64,000 nt of DNA from Candidatus Poribacteria bacterium (GCA_958295945.1 OY282386.1:2108001-2172000), one strand, 5' to 3'; counted from the stretch's first letter, positions 8,482-17,569 are shown. The notes: generated by a model from the sequence alone, not told the origin. A program made the numbers and translations.

Positions 8482-10056
8482 CTATCTTCTTCGTTTTGAC
8501 CGTTCCGTTGTTCGACTCCGCGTAGTCTTTTTATCATCGTCGTCATCATCGGAACTTGAACTTGAACTTGTAGATGTTGTTGACCGAGTCCGAGAACTTG
8601 ATGACGATGAACGACTAACTTTTTGTGGTGGCGTTCGCGACTGCGTAGATCTTGTAAGTGTATTATTACGCTGTTTGGACCGATCAATGTTGCTACTGCC
8701 CACACGTGAACTTGACGAAGTACTTGAACGGGTCGAAGACGAATATGTCGATCTCTTCTGAAGTTGAGAAGATCTATTCGTAACGGATGAAGTCCGACTT
8801 CTACTTGTACTCAAGTTAGAACGTGAATTGAGTATAAGTCTTCGTTGCCTGTCAGTCGTTTGTACTGAAGAAGGTGTCCGATTGCTGCTATATGTCCGGA
8901 CAGCACCGGTTTGTCGAGATGTTGTCCGAGCGACAGTAGCGCGTTGTTTTTGAGAAATAATTGAAGAGCGACTCACACGTTCTGTTGATGGAGGTGCTTC
9001 TCTACGGTGGTTTTCAATGACACCCCGTACTTCAGTTTGGATCTGCGTCCTTTGAGTCGTACGATGCGGTGTTGCTAAACGACTCTGTGTATAATTCTTC
9101 CGTACGGTTTCGTGTTTCGCACTCCACTTATTTAACTGAGTTCGTTTCTTGTATACTGGTGAAACCCTACCGTATCCATACCCACCATAACCATAGTAAG
9201 GTGAGTGATAATATGAATATCGTGCTGGATAATAGGTGCGATACCGACCTAAATATCCGCCATAATATGTCCGGATTGTGAGAAAATTATGATCGTAGAC
9301 AGGATAACTCCAACACATATAGGAATCGTAGCCAGATGAATAAAAGATCGGACCGTCATAAAAGTAAAGATACGTATATCGGTTCCATGGACGCCAACGA
9401 TATGTTGGTGTATAGTGTTGAATTACACGAACTTTAGGTGCTCTGCGATAGGTTGAAACTTCAATATATTCAACATCAAGTTGTTCGCCACCCTCAGCAA
9501 CGACATGAAGTTCCATATACCCATTGTCAACATGTCCTGCAACAGGTATCTTGATAGTTTCTGATCGGTTTTTAGCGCGAAGTACAAATGTATCGCCATA
9601 TCGTGTTTCAGAAGCACTTTGGTCGTTGTAGCCCCGACGCGTAGCCTCACGTTTAAGATTGCGAATCCAAACTCTACCTGCAATCGGTTCATAATGCTCG
9701 TTAATCTCAAACTCGTTGGGTTCACCTTTATATCGTACTAAGATTTCAATTGATTGTGCGTTACGCGGAATTTCAAACAGGTATACACCGCTTGCGATAG
9801 CGAATTCAAATTTTTCTGCATCTTGATGCGAACTTGCCCAAGCAGTGAGTCGCATACCATCTTCAAAAAGTGGACTCGCAGTAATTGTGGCGTTGCCACG
9901 TTCTATCCATTCATCAACATCACTTGCGACCCGATGTTCGCGACTCAACCGGTCCGCATAATAACCGTAATCGGCGTAACTCACTGCTGCCAATGTCCCG
10001 ATTAGCATGCAGCCGAGGAGTCCTGCGATTGTGATAGTGAAAATTCTTTTCAGCAT
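8482..10056 (-). CDS. Secreted protein with beta-rich N-terminus and long Ser/Thr/Arg-rich tail
   Basis: 524 aa with a signal peptide ending near AAVSYA. Residues about 40-210 form a beta-rich region (FEFAIASGVYLFEIP, ILVRYKGEPNEFEI). Residues about 215-310 are Tyr/Gly-rich with repeated YYGYGGYGYG-like patches. The last 200 residues are almost only Ser, Thr, Arg and Gln, include a run of six Asp, and end in KRRR. No family is recognised. The tail is low-complexity and basic, which suggests a surface or matrix protein able to bind acidic polymers; this is inference. A strong promoter lies 190 bp upstream and a hairpin follows the stop. Confidence 0.65.
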   Translation of the reverse strand: MLKRIFTITIAGLLGCMLIGTLAAVSYADYGYYADRLSREHRVASDVDEWIERGNATITASPLFEDGMRLTAWASSHQDAEKFEFAIASGVYLFEIPRNAQSIEILVRYKGEPNEFEINEHYEPIAGRVWIRNLKREATRRGYNDQSASETRYGDTFVLRAKNRSETIKIPVAGHVDNGYMELHVVAEGGEQLDVEYIEVSTYRRAPKVRVIQHYTPTYRWRPWNRYTYLYFYDGPIFYSSGYDSYMCWSYPVYDHNFLTIRTYYGGYLGRYRTYYPARYSYYHSPYYGYGGYGYGRVSPVYKKRTQLNKWSAKHETVRKNYTQSRLATPHRTTQRTQIQTEVRGVIENHRREAPPSTERVSRSSIISQKQRATVARTTSRQTGAVRTYSSNRTPSSVQTTDRQRRLILNSRSNLSTSRSRTSSVTNRSSQLQKRSTYSSSTRSSTSSSSRVGSSNIDRSKQRNNTLTRSTQSRTPPQKVSRSSSSSSRTRSTTSTSSSSSSDDDDDDKKTTRSRTTERSKRRR

Positions 10057-10240
10057 GAGATTCCTCCAAATAATGACCTTAACCAGCAGAAATTGTGGTT
10101 AATTTGTAAGATATGATTATTACTTTATGTTCTTTCCTTCTCTTCGTTGCTCAGTTGATTATGTAAAGACAAAATTCTCTTTTTCAATCTTCTAGTTTCA
10201 ATTATAGTTAAGTCTGTCGTAAAATACCTTATATGAAAAC

Positions 10241-10269
10241 AGTATACAATTTCATACCATAATTGTCAA
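10241..10269 (-). promoter_or_regulatory. Consensus sigma70-type promoter for the Ser/Arg-rich protein gene
   Basis: On the minus strand a perfect -35 TTGACA (10264-10269) and a -10 TATACT (10241-10246) are separated by 17 bp, about 185 bp before the ATG at 10056. The same box pair and spacing occur before the Y-RNA locus at 29704. Confidence 0.65.
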
Positions 10270-10324
10270 GAATAAAATGTATCGGTATCGGGAAGCAGAT
10301 GTTCCACAAACTTGACATATTCAA

Positions 10325-11065
10325 TTATGACTTTGGTGTTAGTTTTAAACCCCGTTTTTGTGCATGATCGCGTGCAAGGGGTGTAATGATAGCCGATTTT
10401 GTGTAAACCAACTCTTGGACATCGGATGCCAGATTCGCGATGACAGATGCACTAATGATAGGTCGTGATATATTCACACGATTTGGTATGCCTATATCAC
10501 AAACTGTTTCGGCAATCTGGTTAACCGTTACCCATTGAACGCCAAATTCCCTTAACGCGTTTACATGTGTCGGTTCAATTATATCCAAAGTACGTGATTC
10601 TTTATCTACATATCTCTTTTTCGGTAGACTCTCCGCTGCTGCTATGACCTGTTTCCCACAACAGAGTGCATGGAAAACCAAATAGGTACAAGGTGTATCA
10701 ACCAACTTTAATGCCAACTTCCCCACCATCGGATAGGAAAGCGCGGGCAAAACAAACTGAGAATAACTTTCAACAAGAGAGGGTATATCGGTTAAATCGT
10801 TTTCTTGTAATATGTCCTTTTCGTCAAACGAAGACTTTATCTGATCAATATTTAATACTTTAGTTGCAAGATCGGATAAAATAATTCGAATTTTCCATCC
10901 TTCTTGCGAACATTTTTGAAACTGTAGCAGTACTTCATCCAATGGAAGTTGTGTTGCTCCAAGTATCACAAGCAGTTGCTTGTCAGATTGTTGCGGGTTT
11001 CCCACATGCTCTTTAAGCGCATCTTCAACAATTTTTTCGATTTGTGCAATCTGTTCTGGTGTCAT
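10325..11065 (-). CDS. Flavoprotein of a bacterial-microcompartment operon
   Basis: 246 aa. Residues 1-20 (MTPEQIAQIEKIVEDALKEH) form an amphipathic helix followed by a polar linker, the usual form of an encapsulation peptide for microcompartment cargo. The rest resembles the flavoprotein (PPC decarboxylase-like) fold: LLVILGATQLPLDEV near the start, a PALSYPMVGKLAL segment and a C-terminal TPLARDHAQKRGLKL. Proteins of this kind accompany PduL and shell genes in several BMC loci; their reaction is not settled. The start is 2 bp after the pduL stop, so translation is probably coupled. Confidence 0.7.
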   Translation of the reverse strand: MTPEQIAQIEKIVEDALKEHVGNPQQSDKQLLVILGATQLPLDEVLLQFQKCSQEGWKIRIILSDLATKVLNIDQIKSSFDEKDILQENDLTDIPSLVESYSQFVLPALSYPMVGKLALKLVDTPCTYLVFHALCCGKQVIAAAESLPKKRYVDKESRTLDIIEPTHVNALREFGVQWVTVNQIAETVCDIGIPNRVNISRPIISASVIANLASDVQELVYTKSAIITPLARDHAQKRGLKLTPKS

Positions 11066-11067
11066 AT

Positions 11068-11775
11068 TTAGTCGCGTAGCAGTTCAACGGCTTCGCCACC
11101 TTTTAAACCAGCCGCGTTGGAATCATCTGTATCCAGGTGCATTTGAAGTACATAAGATTCGTGTATTTTCGGACGAATGTTCTCAAAGGTTAATGCACGT
11201 TCACCAGGGATACGTATTTTTAATTCGTCAGTTTCTTTGATACCGAATGCTACCGCCTGTTCAGGTTTCATGTGAATGTGTCTTGCAGCACAGATCGCGC
11301 CTTCTTCTAAATAGACACTGCCAACAGGACCCACGAGGGTGATCGGATCAGCACCTGCAAGGTCACCTGAATCACGAATAGGAGGATTCAGACCGAGGCG
11401 AATTGCCTCCGTCTGTGCAACCTCTACCTGCGAATAATCTCGTACAGGACCGAGAATACGAACATGTTCAATTGCACGCATCCGTTTCCCCACAACTGTG
11501 ACTGTTTCATTCGCGGCAAACGCTTCGGGTTGATATAGCGGTGCGTATACGGTGAGTTGATGTCCAGCACCGTATAGAATTTCAAGGTCTTCTTGTGTCA
11601 CGTGTGCATGTCTGGCAGAAACACCGACGGGGATTTTCTGCTGTGCTAATGCAACATCACAAGCACGGTTACCCGCATCACAGGTACGCAAAGCACACCC
11701 GCTGCAGGATTGATTGTCGGATAACTGACTCACCACGCGACGGGTAATTAATTTAACTAATTTTTGGTCATGCAT
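11068..11775 (-). CDS. pduL: PduL-type phosphate propanoyltransferase / phosphotransacylase
   Basis: 235 aa. The PTAC core is clear: VGVSARHAHVTQEDLEILYG, then DSGDLAGADPITLVGP, CAARHIHMKPEQA and LQMHLDTDDSNAAGL. The His residues of SARHAHV, RHIHM and MHLD form the zinc sites of this family. It exchanges CoA for phosphate on acyl-CoA inside the compartment and so recycles CoA. The N-terminal 17 residues form an amphipathic helix (QKLVKLITRRVVSQL), a likely encapsulation peptide, followed by a Cys-rich stretch (C x2 C x3 C x6 C) that is unusual and could bind metal. It lies between the shell gene and the flavoprotein gene. Confidence 0.9.
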   Translation of the reverse strand: MHDQKLVKLITRRVVSQLSDNQSCSGCALRTCDAGNRACDVALAQQKIPVGVSARHAHVTQEDLEILYGAGHQLTVYAPLYQPEAFAANETVTVVGKRMRAIEHVRILGPVRDYSQVEVAQTEAIRLGLNPPIRDSGDLAGADPITLVGPVGSVYLEEGAICAARHIHMKPEQAVAFGIKETDELKIRIPGERALTFENIRPKIHESYVLQMHLDTDDSNAAGLKGGEAVELLRD

Positions 11776-11820
11776 TTCTATTGAGTTTTCTTTTTAATTC
11801 AATGTTCTCAGAAATTATGA

Positions 11821-12093
11821 TTAATTTGACAGGATAGTTTCAACTTCAGCATGTGGTCGTGGGATTACATGCACAGAAACAACTTCACCCACGCGTGCAG
11901 CAGCTTCCGCACCAACATCTGTTGCCGCTTTCACAGCACCGACATCACCACGGATCATCACTGTAACGTATCCACCACCGACTTGTTCGTAACCGACGAG
12001 TCGCACATTTGCAGCTTTAACCATTGCATCTGCCGCCTCAATACTGCCAACCAATCCTCTCGTTTCAAGTAAGCCCAATGCTTCTCCAGTCAT
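11821..12093 (-). CDS. BMC-domain microcompartment shell protein (hexamer type)
   Basis: 90 aa, a single BMC domain of the usual BMC-H length, start at 12093 behind GGAGGACATAGG. Typical features are [47 protein letters not shown] and a closing [10 protein letters not shown]. Hexamers of such proteins tile the shell facets, and the pore region corresponds to the RGDVG loop. It is the first gene of a three-gene operon with pduL and the flavoprotein. No pentamer (BMC-P/EutN) or trimer gene is in the window, so a closed shell would need genes elsewhere. Confidence 0.93.
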   Translation of the reverse strand: MTGEALGLLETRGLVGSIEAADAMVKAANVRLVGYEQVGGGYVTVMIRGDVGAVKAATDVGAEAAARVGEVVSVHVIPRPHAEVETILSN

Positions 12094-12283
12094 ATTGATT
12101 CCTATGTCCTCCTATTGTTAGACTGAATGTCAAAATACGCAAGACTTTCGCTCCAACGTTAGCCGGGGAATGCTTTATAGCATTCATACCGTTTATTTGG
12201 CACTTTGTAAGCGCGCTGTAAACCCACAACTCTAATAAAAAACATGTCATTTATGTCATTGTTATTGATTATTTGTGGAAATT

Positions 12284-12297
12284 GCGTAAGTCCTGAT
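12284..12297. repeat. Solitary IS701/MITE-type terminal repeat
   Basis: GCGTAAGTCCTGAT here matches the ends of the MITE at 46596-46728 and, with one change, the right end of the IS701-like remnant at 35330. No partner end was found within a few hundred bases, so this is likely a scar. Confidence 0.4.
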
Positions 12298-12301
12298 ATC
12301 T

Positions 12302-13204
12302 TTAAAGTATATCAGATAAGTTTATTTCATTCAAGTAATATTCTGCGAATAGTTGATAAATCCTTTGAACATCACTATCCGCTTTGCTAATGTCGTTTTC
12401 TTTCTTAAATACCTTTGCACGCCAGAGTAAGATTGGTATGAGTGCAAATTTGTCATTATTCCAATTCTTAATCGCATCTGTTAATAGCGAAGCAGCTTGT
12501 GAATAATCGGATTCTTGGAAATTTGGCTGCTCCAAATACCCATAAACATCTCCCCGACTGAGATAAGCAATAGCATATTTCGGTTGCATTTCTATGGATC
12601 TATTGAAGTCATCTAAAGCAAGCTCAAGTGTTTCTTTCTTCTTGTTTGAATGTAGATGTTTTTCGAAGTATGCTCTACCACGGTTGTAGTAGGCAATCGC
12701 AGTCGGACGGTGCTCCACAACTTCTGAATAATCACTGATCGCATCATCAAAATTACCTGTTTTCAAATAACATCTACCCCGTTTTGATAAGACACCCGCA
12801 TTCTTACTTCTTTTGATTGATGCAGTATAATCTGAGATCGCATTAGTGACATCATTTACGCTGCGATAAACATCACCACGACTTGCATAGGCATCTACAA
12901 CATATTGCTTCAGCATTATCGTTTGCGTAAAATCAGCAATCGCTTCTTTATATTGTGCCAAGTGGTAGTAAGCCAAACCACGATTAATATATGCTTCTGC
13001 AAATTTTGGTTCAATCTCTATTGCCTGTGTCAAGACAGATATGGATTGGTAGATTTTTCCTCTCTTCAGTAATTGACTGCCGTTCGTGAGGTGTTTTGCT
13101 GCGTTTTCGTCAACTCCTCTCAGTTTATCCCATGTAACGAAGCGTGAAGCAAGAATTACGGTTAAAATCAGGATAGGAGTCATTATGTAAAACAACACAC
13201 GCAT
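12302..13204 (-). CDS. TPR-repeat protein with N-terminal membrane anchor
   Basis: 300 aa. Residues about 4-21 are a hydrophobic anchor or signal (LFYIMTPILILTVILASRF). About six tetratricopeptide repeats follow, the clearest being FAEAYINRGLAYYHLAQYKE, YVVDAYASRGDVYRSVNDVT and TAIAYYNRGRAYFEKHLHSN. The last 60 residues are a less regular helical region. TPRs mediate protein-protein contacts, probably in the periplasm here. The partner is unknown. The metallophosphatase gene ends 18 bp upstream on the same strand, suggesting an operon that also includes the peptidase and perhaps the serpin gene. Confidence 0.8.
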   Translation of the reverse strand: MRVLFYIMTPILILTVILASRFVTWDKLRGVDENAAKHLTNGSQLLKRGKIYQSISVLTQAIEIEPKFAEAYINRGLAYYHLAQYKEAIADFTQTIMLKQYVVDAYASRGDVYRSVNDVTNAISDYTASIKRSKNAGVLSKRGRCYLKTGNFDDAISDYSEVVEHRPTAIAYYNRGRAYFEKHLHSNKKKETLELALDDFNRSIEMQPKYAIAYLSRGDVYGYLEQPNFQESDYSQAASLLTDAIKNWNNDKFALIPILLWRAKVFKKENDISKADSDVQRIYQLFAEYYLNEINLSDIL

Positions 13205-13221
13205 ATAACGACACTCTCAGG

Positions 13222-14199
13222 CTATTCTGGATAGAGACGGTGAATGTTAACAGCCAATTGGAGTTCATCAACTGAGGAATATGTTTTGGCTAAATCTATT
13301 TCAATATAGGTTTGTTGACCGCGAAGTCCGCCATAACCTGTGGTGAAGATGAGTTGCTTACCACCGAGTCGTACCACCCCATCCTTGATGTTTTTTGATG
13401 GAAAATAACCGATAGGGGTGTGTCCAACAATGAGGAATTTTCCATTGAGTGCATCCAAAAAACCAGCGGTGTGTTTCACTGAATACCTACCCCCAAGAAC
13501 TGCATCGGGTCTGTCCCATAACATCTCATCAAGTGTGGTAGAACTTGGAGAAATGATGTCTGCTAAACTCATAATGGAACGTGCCGGTCCCGCGTGGACA
13601 GCAACCAATCCATTTTTGCCTACAATCACTGTCGGAAGATTGATAAGGAAATCGTAATGTTCATCTGTCATTCGTTCAATGAAATTGAATTGTCTATAGA
13701 AACTACCGTTGATACCATTGTATAATACCTTAATAAAAGACTCACGATTTTGATCGGTCATTCCGTTTCTTTTCATCAATGCATAAGCATCTGCTGCAGC
13801 CAATTCGTGGTTTCCTCTCATATAGATGAATCTTTTCCCTTTATCTCCCAGTTGTTTCTGCAATTCCATTACGCGGTCAACTATCTGAATGTCTCCGTAA
13901 GGTGGTTCAGGTGTTTCATCAGGTTTGTAGTCAATGGAGTCACCGAGCATTATCGCGTAGACATCCTCGCCTTCTTCTATCCGTTCAACAACTCGCGTCT
14001 GTTTCAGCCACTGATTAAAATCGTTCCAGTGTGCATGCAAATCAGATACAATGTAGACCGTGCCTTGGTCTGGCAACACGATGACATGTCCATCGCGCGT
14101 TAGTTGATTTGGATACTGTGAAACCTGTTTAGGTTGTGCAGTTGCTACCATAGAAGAACAAAATAGCAAAAGCATAATCGGTAAAATGTATATGTTCAT
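13222..14199 (-). CDS. Secreted calcineurin-like metallophosphoesterase
   Basis: The start is placed at ATG 14199 (MNIYILPIMLLLFCSSMVATAQ, a signal peptide) because GAGAG lies 7 nt before it; a longer frame to 14223 would overlap the upstream gene. All five metallophosphoesterase motifs are present in order: SDLHAHWND, GDSIDYK (replacing GDxxD), RGNHELAAAD, AVHAGPARS and VGHTPIGYF. The family hydrolyses phosphomonoesters or diesters with two metal ions. The closest general resemblance is to protein-phosphatase/ApaH-like secreted enzymes; substrate unknown. The start is 4 bp from the stop of the peptidase gene. Confidence 0.85.
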   Translation of the reverse strand: MNIYILPIMLLLFCSSMVATAQPKQVSQYPNQLTRDGHVIVLPDQGTVYIVSDLHAHWNDFNQWLKQTRVVERIEEGEDVYAIMLGDSIDYKPDETPEPPYGDIQIVDRVMELQKQLGDKGKRFIYMRGNHELAAADAYALMKRNGMTDQNRESFIKVLYNGINGSFYRQFNFIERMTDEHYDFLINLPTVIVGKNGLVAVHAGPARSIMSLADIISPSSTTLDEMLWDRPDAVLGGRYSVKHTAGFLDALNGKFLIVGHTPIGYFPSKNIKDGVVRLGGKQLIFTTGYGGLRGQQTYIEIDLAKTYSSVDELQLAVNIHRLYPE

Positions 14200-14203
14200 A
14201 AGT

Positions 14204-15121
14204 CTACTCTCTGAAAAATGCATCTACTACCTCTTCCTGTTGTGCAAGTTTATTAAGTCGCTTTCGTCTGCGATTCCAAGTGATGAGATAACTGAACAAA
14301 AACAGCACAGCAAGACAACCCCAAAAAACATAGGAACTGGAAAGGAGTGATGCCCAATGGTAACGCTTTGGAAGTGATTCACGCCAAAGCATATCAAAAG
14401 TTATAAGGTCATATCCTAATACTGCTTTAAATGCATCGTTGAGGTTCGAACCGGTATGGAGTCTGTCAATAATTGACCATAACGGTGCGTTTCCATTTAC
14501 TTCAACAAACCATCGGAGCGCATCTTGACTTTGGGCATAAGCCAAATCCGCGCCAGTTGATGAATCCGGGAATTTCTCAGTTAATTCATGAAGTGGCATT
14601 ACGGATTTTGTAAAGACACTTCTTAACAAAGTTCCGTGTCTACCTGGTACCCATTCCTTTGAAAAGTGGATAGCAATGCCTTCAACAAACCATAACGGAA
14701 TACCTTTGACTGCTTTCCGTGTATACTGTCCAAAGAGGACATGTGCAATCTCATGACGAAGCACTTGCGCCAACTGAAGTTTCGCAACCGCAATTTGCTT
14801 CGGATTTTGGAGTATGATGCGCCGACTCAGTGGAAACGCACACCCTACCGCCCAATCCTGAATCGGTGCGTGAACTGAGGCTTGAAATGCTTTTTGCGTA
14901 TCACAAACATAGACCTTTATTGTTTCATCTGAAATGTGACGTGTAATCCTCGGCATCTCTGCATAAAATGTTTCAGCAATCTGTAATAACGAATCTGGAT
15001 CAATTGTATTCTTTCTATAATATACACGAAAATGGTCACTATCTGATGATTTCCAAGAGGCAGACACGGATAAAGCAGGTAGCACCAATAATAGAAAAAC
15101 AACCTTTATAACTTGATTCAT
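14204..15121 (-). CDS. Secreted MA-clan metallopeptidase with C-terminal membrane anchor
   Basis: 305 aa with a signal peptide ending near LSVSA. The zinc motif HEIAHVLFGQ and the downstream glutamate in PLWFVEGIAIHFS give the HExxH...E pattern of gluzincins (peptidase_MA_2-like). A helix near 262-280 (SYVFWGCLAVLFLFSYLITW) followed by RRRKRLNKL anchors the C-terminus, so the catalytic part faces the periplasm. The gene lies between the phosphatase gene (4 bp) and the serpin gene (7 bp). A peptidase next to a secreted protease inhibitor is suggestive, but serpins inhibit serine or cysteine proteases, so direct inhibition is not expected. Confidence 0.8.
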   Translation of the reverse strand: MNQVIKVVFLLLVLPALSVSASWKSSDSDHFRVYYRKNTIDPDSLLQIAETFYAEMPRITRHISDETIKVYVCDTQKAFQASVHAPIQDWAVGCAFPLSRRIILQNPKQIAVAKLQLAQVLRHEIAHVLFGQYTRKAVKGIPLWFVEGIAIHFSKEWVPGRHGTLLRSVFTKSVMPLHELTEKFPDSSTGADLAYAQSQDALRWFVEVNGNAPLWSIIDRLHTGSNLNDAFKAVLGYDLITFDMLWRESLPKRYHWASLLSSSYVFWGCLAVLFLFSYLITWNRRRKRLNKLAQQEEVVDAFFRE

Positions 15122-15128
15122 GGTACGC

Positions 15129-16367
15129 CTATGGTTCTACGACTGTTCCCATAAACAAAACTGACCCAGTTTCATTATCACGGATAGCCAAGAAAAATGG
15201 ACGGTCTGCGATAAATTGTGGTGGAAGGGATGTAACTGCAATGCCAATATTCGTTACGGCTGCTGCTTCTGTTCCTTCTTCGTTAACTTCCACGACTGCT
15301 TTATGATCAACTCTTGAGATATATAAATCACTATCAGACGACATTCGGCTAAAATCTGCCTGATTTTTCTCAAATGCTACCGCCATTCCGAGTGCTTTTA
15401 ACACATCACTGAGATCAGCACGATATTCCAATTTGAATTTTGGTATTTGAACCCATATCTTCTGTTCGCGAAGTTCTGGAATCCAATTTTCCCAACTTTC
15501 TGTATTCAAACTATCCAAGAATGTGTCAAGATCGGAATCAGCGGATGGTAGGAAGATATACATACCGATCTTACCATCACCATAAGGAAGACTTACCGCT
15601 TGGAAATCATTACTGTAATAAAATGGATACTTTCCCTCTCTAACCATCATTGGAACCTGTTTTGTAGTGCCATCCGATAGGTGGAAGTCGCTATCCCGTG
15701 TTTTTGTAGGATCAAATTCTGTTTGCCACGATCCTTTAAAATAGATCGCATTGATCAAAAATAAAACTTCATCCGAGGATATTTCCTTAAGAATTTCAGT
15801 TATCTTTCCGCTCGTATTGTCATTCACCCATTGATTTATCGTATCAACAGAATTTGGGTCAGCGAAATCAAGTGATGAGATTTCTGCGTCAAAGTATTGT
15901 GAATTGCGGTTAAGAAAATCTGGATTGAATGAAAAATCTTGATCAGACCAGAGAGAGTTTGCTATTGTAAGCGTCACCTTCGGATCAGTCATTTGAAGTG
16001 TTTGCTGTAAGAGTGCGTAATTCGGGTTAATCGCTTCTGTTTCTATGTCTTGGAGTTGTAGTGTGTCAACCATTGCCGTTTCTGTTTCTCCCGCTGCTCC
16101 GTTTAAAGTCATTGCCAAAGCAACAGAAACACTAAATGGTGAGATGAATATATTTTTATCTTCCTCAGATTTCCGGATTTCGTGAAATAAGTTAATCCCA
16201 AAATCTGTGTTCGCTTCAACAACATTCGGATCAATAGTCTCTATCAGAACTTCCATTTTGTCAATTTCTTCAACGTATTCACAACCCAAGCTGCTGAATA
16301 ACACCATTATGCACAACAAATAGAAACTACAGATTTCACAAAATGTGTGATTTTCTGTTTTTTTCAT
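15129..16367 (-). CDS. Serpin (serine protease inhibitor), lipoprotein or secreted
   Basis: 412 aa, the usual serpin length. The N-terminal hydrophobic segment ends in SSLGC, a likely lipobox. Signature motifs are NIFISPFSVSVALAMTLNGAAGET, FLINAIYFKGSWQTEFDP, KAVVEVNEEGTEAAAVT (hinge) and DRPFFLAIRDNETGSVLFMGTVVEP. A gapless alignment of the reactive loop to alpha-1-antitrypsin places Thr-Ser at P1-P1'. The small-residue hinge GTEAAAVT indicates an inhibitory serpin that can insert its loop. It would trap foreign or stray proteases at the cell surface. It ends 7 bp before the peptidase gene. Confidence 0.93.
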   Translation of the reverse strand: MKKTENHTFCEICSFYLLCIMVLFSSLGCEYVEEIDKMEVLIETIDPNVVEANTDFGINLFHEIRKSEEDKNIFISPFSVSVALAMTLNGAAGETETAMVDTLQLQDIETEAINPNYALLQQTLQMTDPKVTLTIANSLWSDQDFSFNPDFLNRNSQYFDAEISSLDFADPNSVDTINQWVNDNTSGKITEILKEISSDEVLFLINAIYFKGSWQTEFDPTKTRDSDFHLSDGTTKQVPMMVREGKYPFYYSNDFQAVSLPYGDGKIGMYIFLPSADSDLDTFLDSLNTESWENWIPELREQKIWVQIPKFKLEYRADLSDVLKALGMAVAFEKNQADFSRMSSDSDLYISRVDHKAVVEVNEEGTEAAAVTNIGIAVTSLPPQFIADRPFFLAIRDNETGSVLFMGTVVEP

Positions 16368-16381
16368 ATTTTCCTTTCATA

Positions 16382-17347
16382 TTATTTATATAAATGAGCA
16401 ACATATTCACCATACCCGTTATAAATCCGAGTTGGATATGATACATCCCTTGTAGGTATCAACCATTCATTGGCTTGTGACCAACGTGGATGTGGCACAT
16501 TCGGATTCACATTTGCCTCAAAACCGTATTCTCTTGGAAGTATAACGTTCCAGAAAGTTCTCGGTTTTTTGTCAGTGAATTCTATGCTTACAATGGATTT
16601 TATACTTTTGAACCCATATTTCCACGGGACAATCAACCGAATAGGTGCACCGTGTTGTGGAGGCAGAATGTGTCCGTAAATGCCAACAACCAACAGTGCC
16701 AAATCGTTCATAGCTTCCGCAAGAGTCAAACCTTCAACATAGGGCCACGGCAGACGACCATTGTTTTGTTGGAATGCTACATCAGGATCCAGAAAGGTGG
16801 TCATCCGCACATATTTTGCTTCATTTTTTGGTTGAACCTTCTCAAGAAGTGCCTTCATTGGAAAACCGATCCACGGCACTACCATCGCCCACGTCTCAAC
16901 ACATCGAAAGCGATAGATACGTTCTTCAAGTGGCATCTGTTTGATTAAGTCATCTATGTCAATTTTCATCGGGTTTTCAACCAGTCCAGATATTTCAATC
17001 TCCCACGGACGCGTTTCAAACCTTTCTACCAATTTCCAGATGTTAGTTTTGCTACTTGAGAACTCATAGAAGTTATTGTAAGTCGCAGCGATCATTTCTT
17101 CAGTTTGTGGACGAGTGACGGTAAATGCTTCGTTTTTCTTATGTTCAAGTTGCTGTTCACGATAAGGTTTTAGTTGTTTCTCCATCTTGCTATCTTGCGC
17201 GCAAGCGGTTGAACTAAATAGTGATATTGCACCCGCACCTGCTATGCCAAGGTCTTTGATAAACTTCCTACGATTTATATAGACCGATTCAGGAGTTACT
17301 TGATTTTCAGGAATCTCCCATCCTTTGGGTATTTTTATGTTTGCCAT
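16382..17347 (-). CDS. msrP: MsrP-like molybdopterin methionine-sulfoxide reductase, catalytic subunit
   Basis: 321 aa, AGGAGA before the ATG. A twin-arginine signal is visible at about 26-45 (NRRKFIKDLGIAGAGA). The sulfite-oxidase-like fold follows, with the Mo-ligand cysteine in RFRCVETWAMVVPWIGFP and further family motifs HGAPIRLIVPWKYGFKSIKSI and NVPHPRWSQA. The enzyme repairs oxidised methionines in periplasmic proteins, normally with electrons from the heme membrane protein MsrQ. No msrQ is adjacent, so the electron donor must be elsewhere or different. The serpin gene starts 14 bp downstream, so they may be cotranscribed. Confidence 0.92.
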   Translation of the reverse strand: MANIKIPKGWEIPENQVTPESVYINRRKFIKDLGIAGAGAISLFSSTACAQDSKMEKQLKPYREQQLEHKKNEAFTVTRPQTEEMIAATYNNFYEFSSSKTNIWKLVERFETRPWEIEISGLVENPMKIDIDDLIKQMPLEERIYRFRCVETWAMVVPWIGFPMKALLEKVQPKNEAKYVRMTTFLDPDVAFQQNNGRLPWPYVEGLTLAEAMNDLALLVVGIYGHILPPQHGAPIRLIVPWKYGFKSIKSIVSIEFTDKKPRTFWNVILPREYGFEANVNPNVPHPRWSQANEWLIPTRDVSYPTRIYNGYGEYVAHLYK

Positions 17348-17569
17348 CGGAATCTCCTATCTATTAGTGTTCTTTATGTTCCGTGTCCGTAATTACATCA
17401 ATTAAGGTTTTCGCTTCGTATTCAAATTATACAGACTTAATGCTTGAAGTGCAATCCTTTTTATAATTGTCACCAACAATAATCTGCTTGAAATCATGGT
17501 TCAGACAATTGCTTTGTCTTAACTTTAACGATTTTATCAAAAAAAGTTGACATCCACTATAACCCATGT

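Noticed and set aside
8468-8761. Plus-strand frame opposite the Ser/Arg-rich tail.
   Set aside because: It is a shadow of the low-complexity codons on the other strand, with Leu/Val/Asp-rich composition and no start signal.
11068-12093. A specific propanediol or ethanolamine compartment.
   Set aside because: No diol dehydratase, ammonia lyase or other signature enzyme is encoded nearby.
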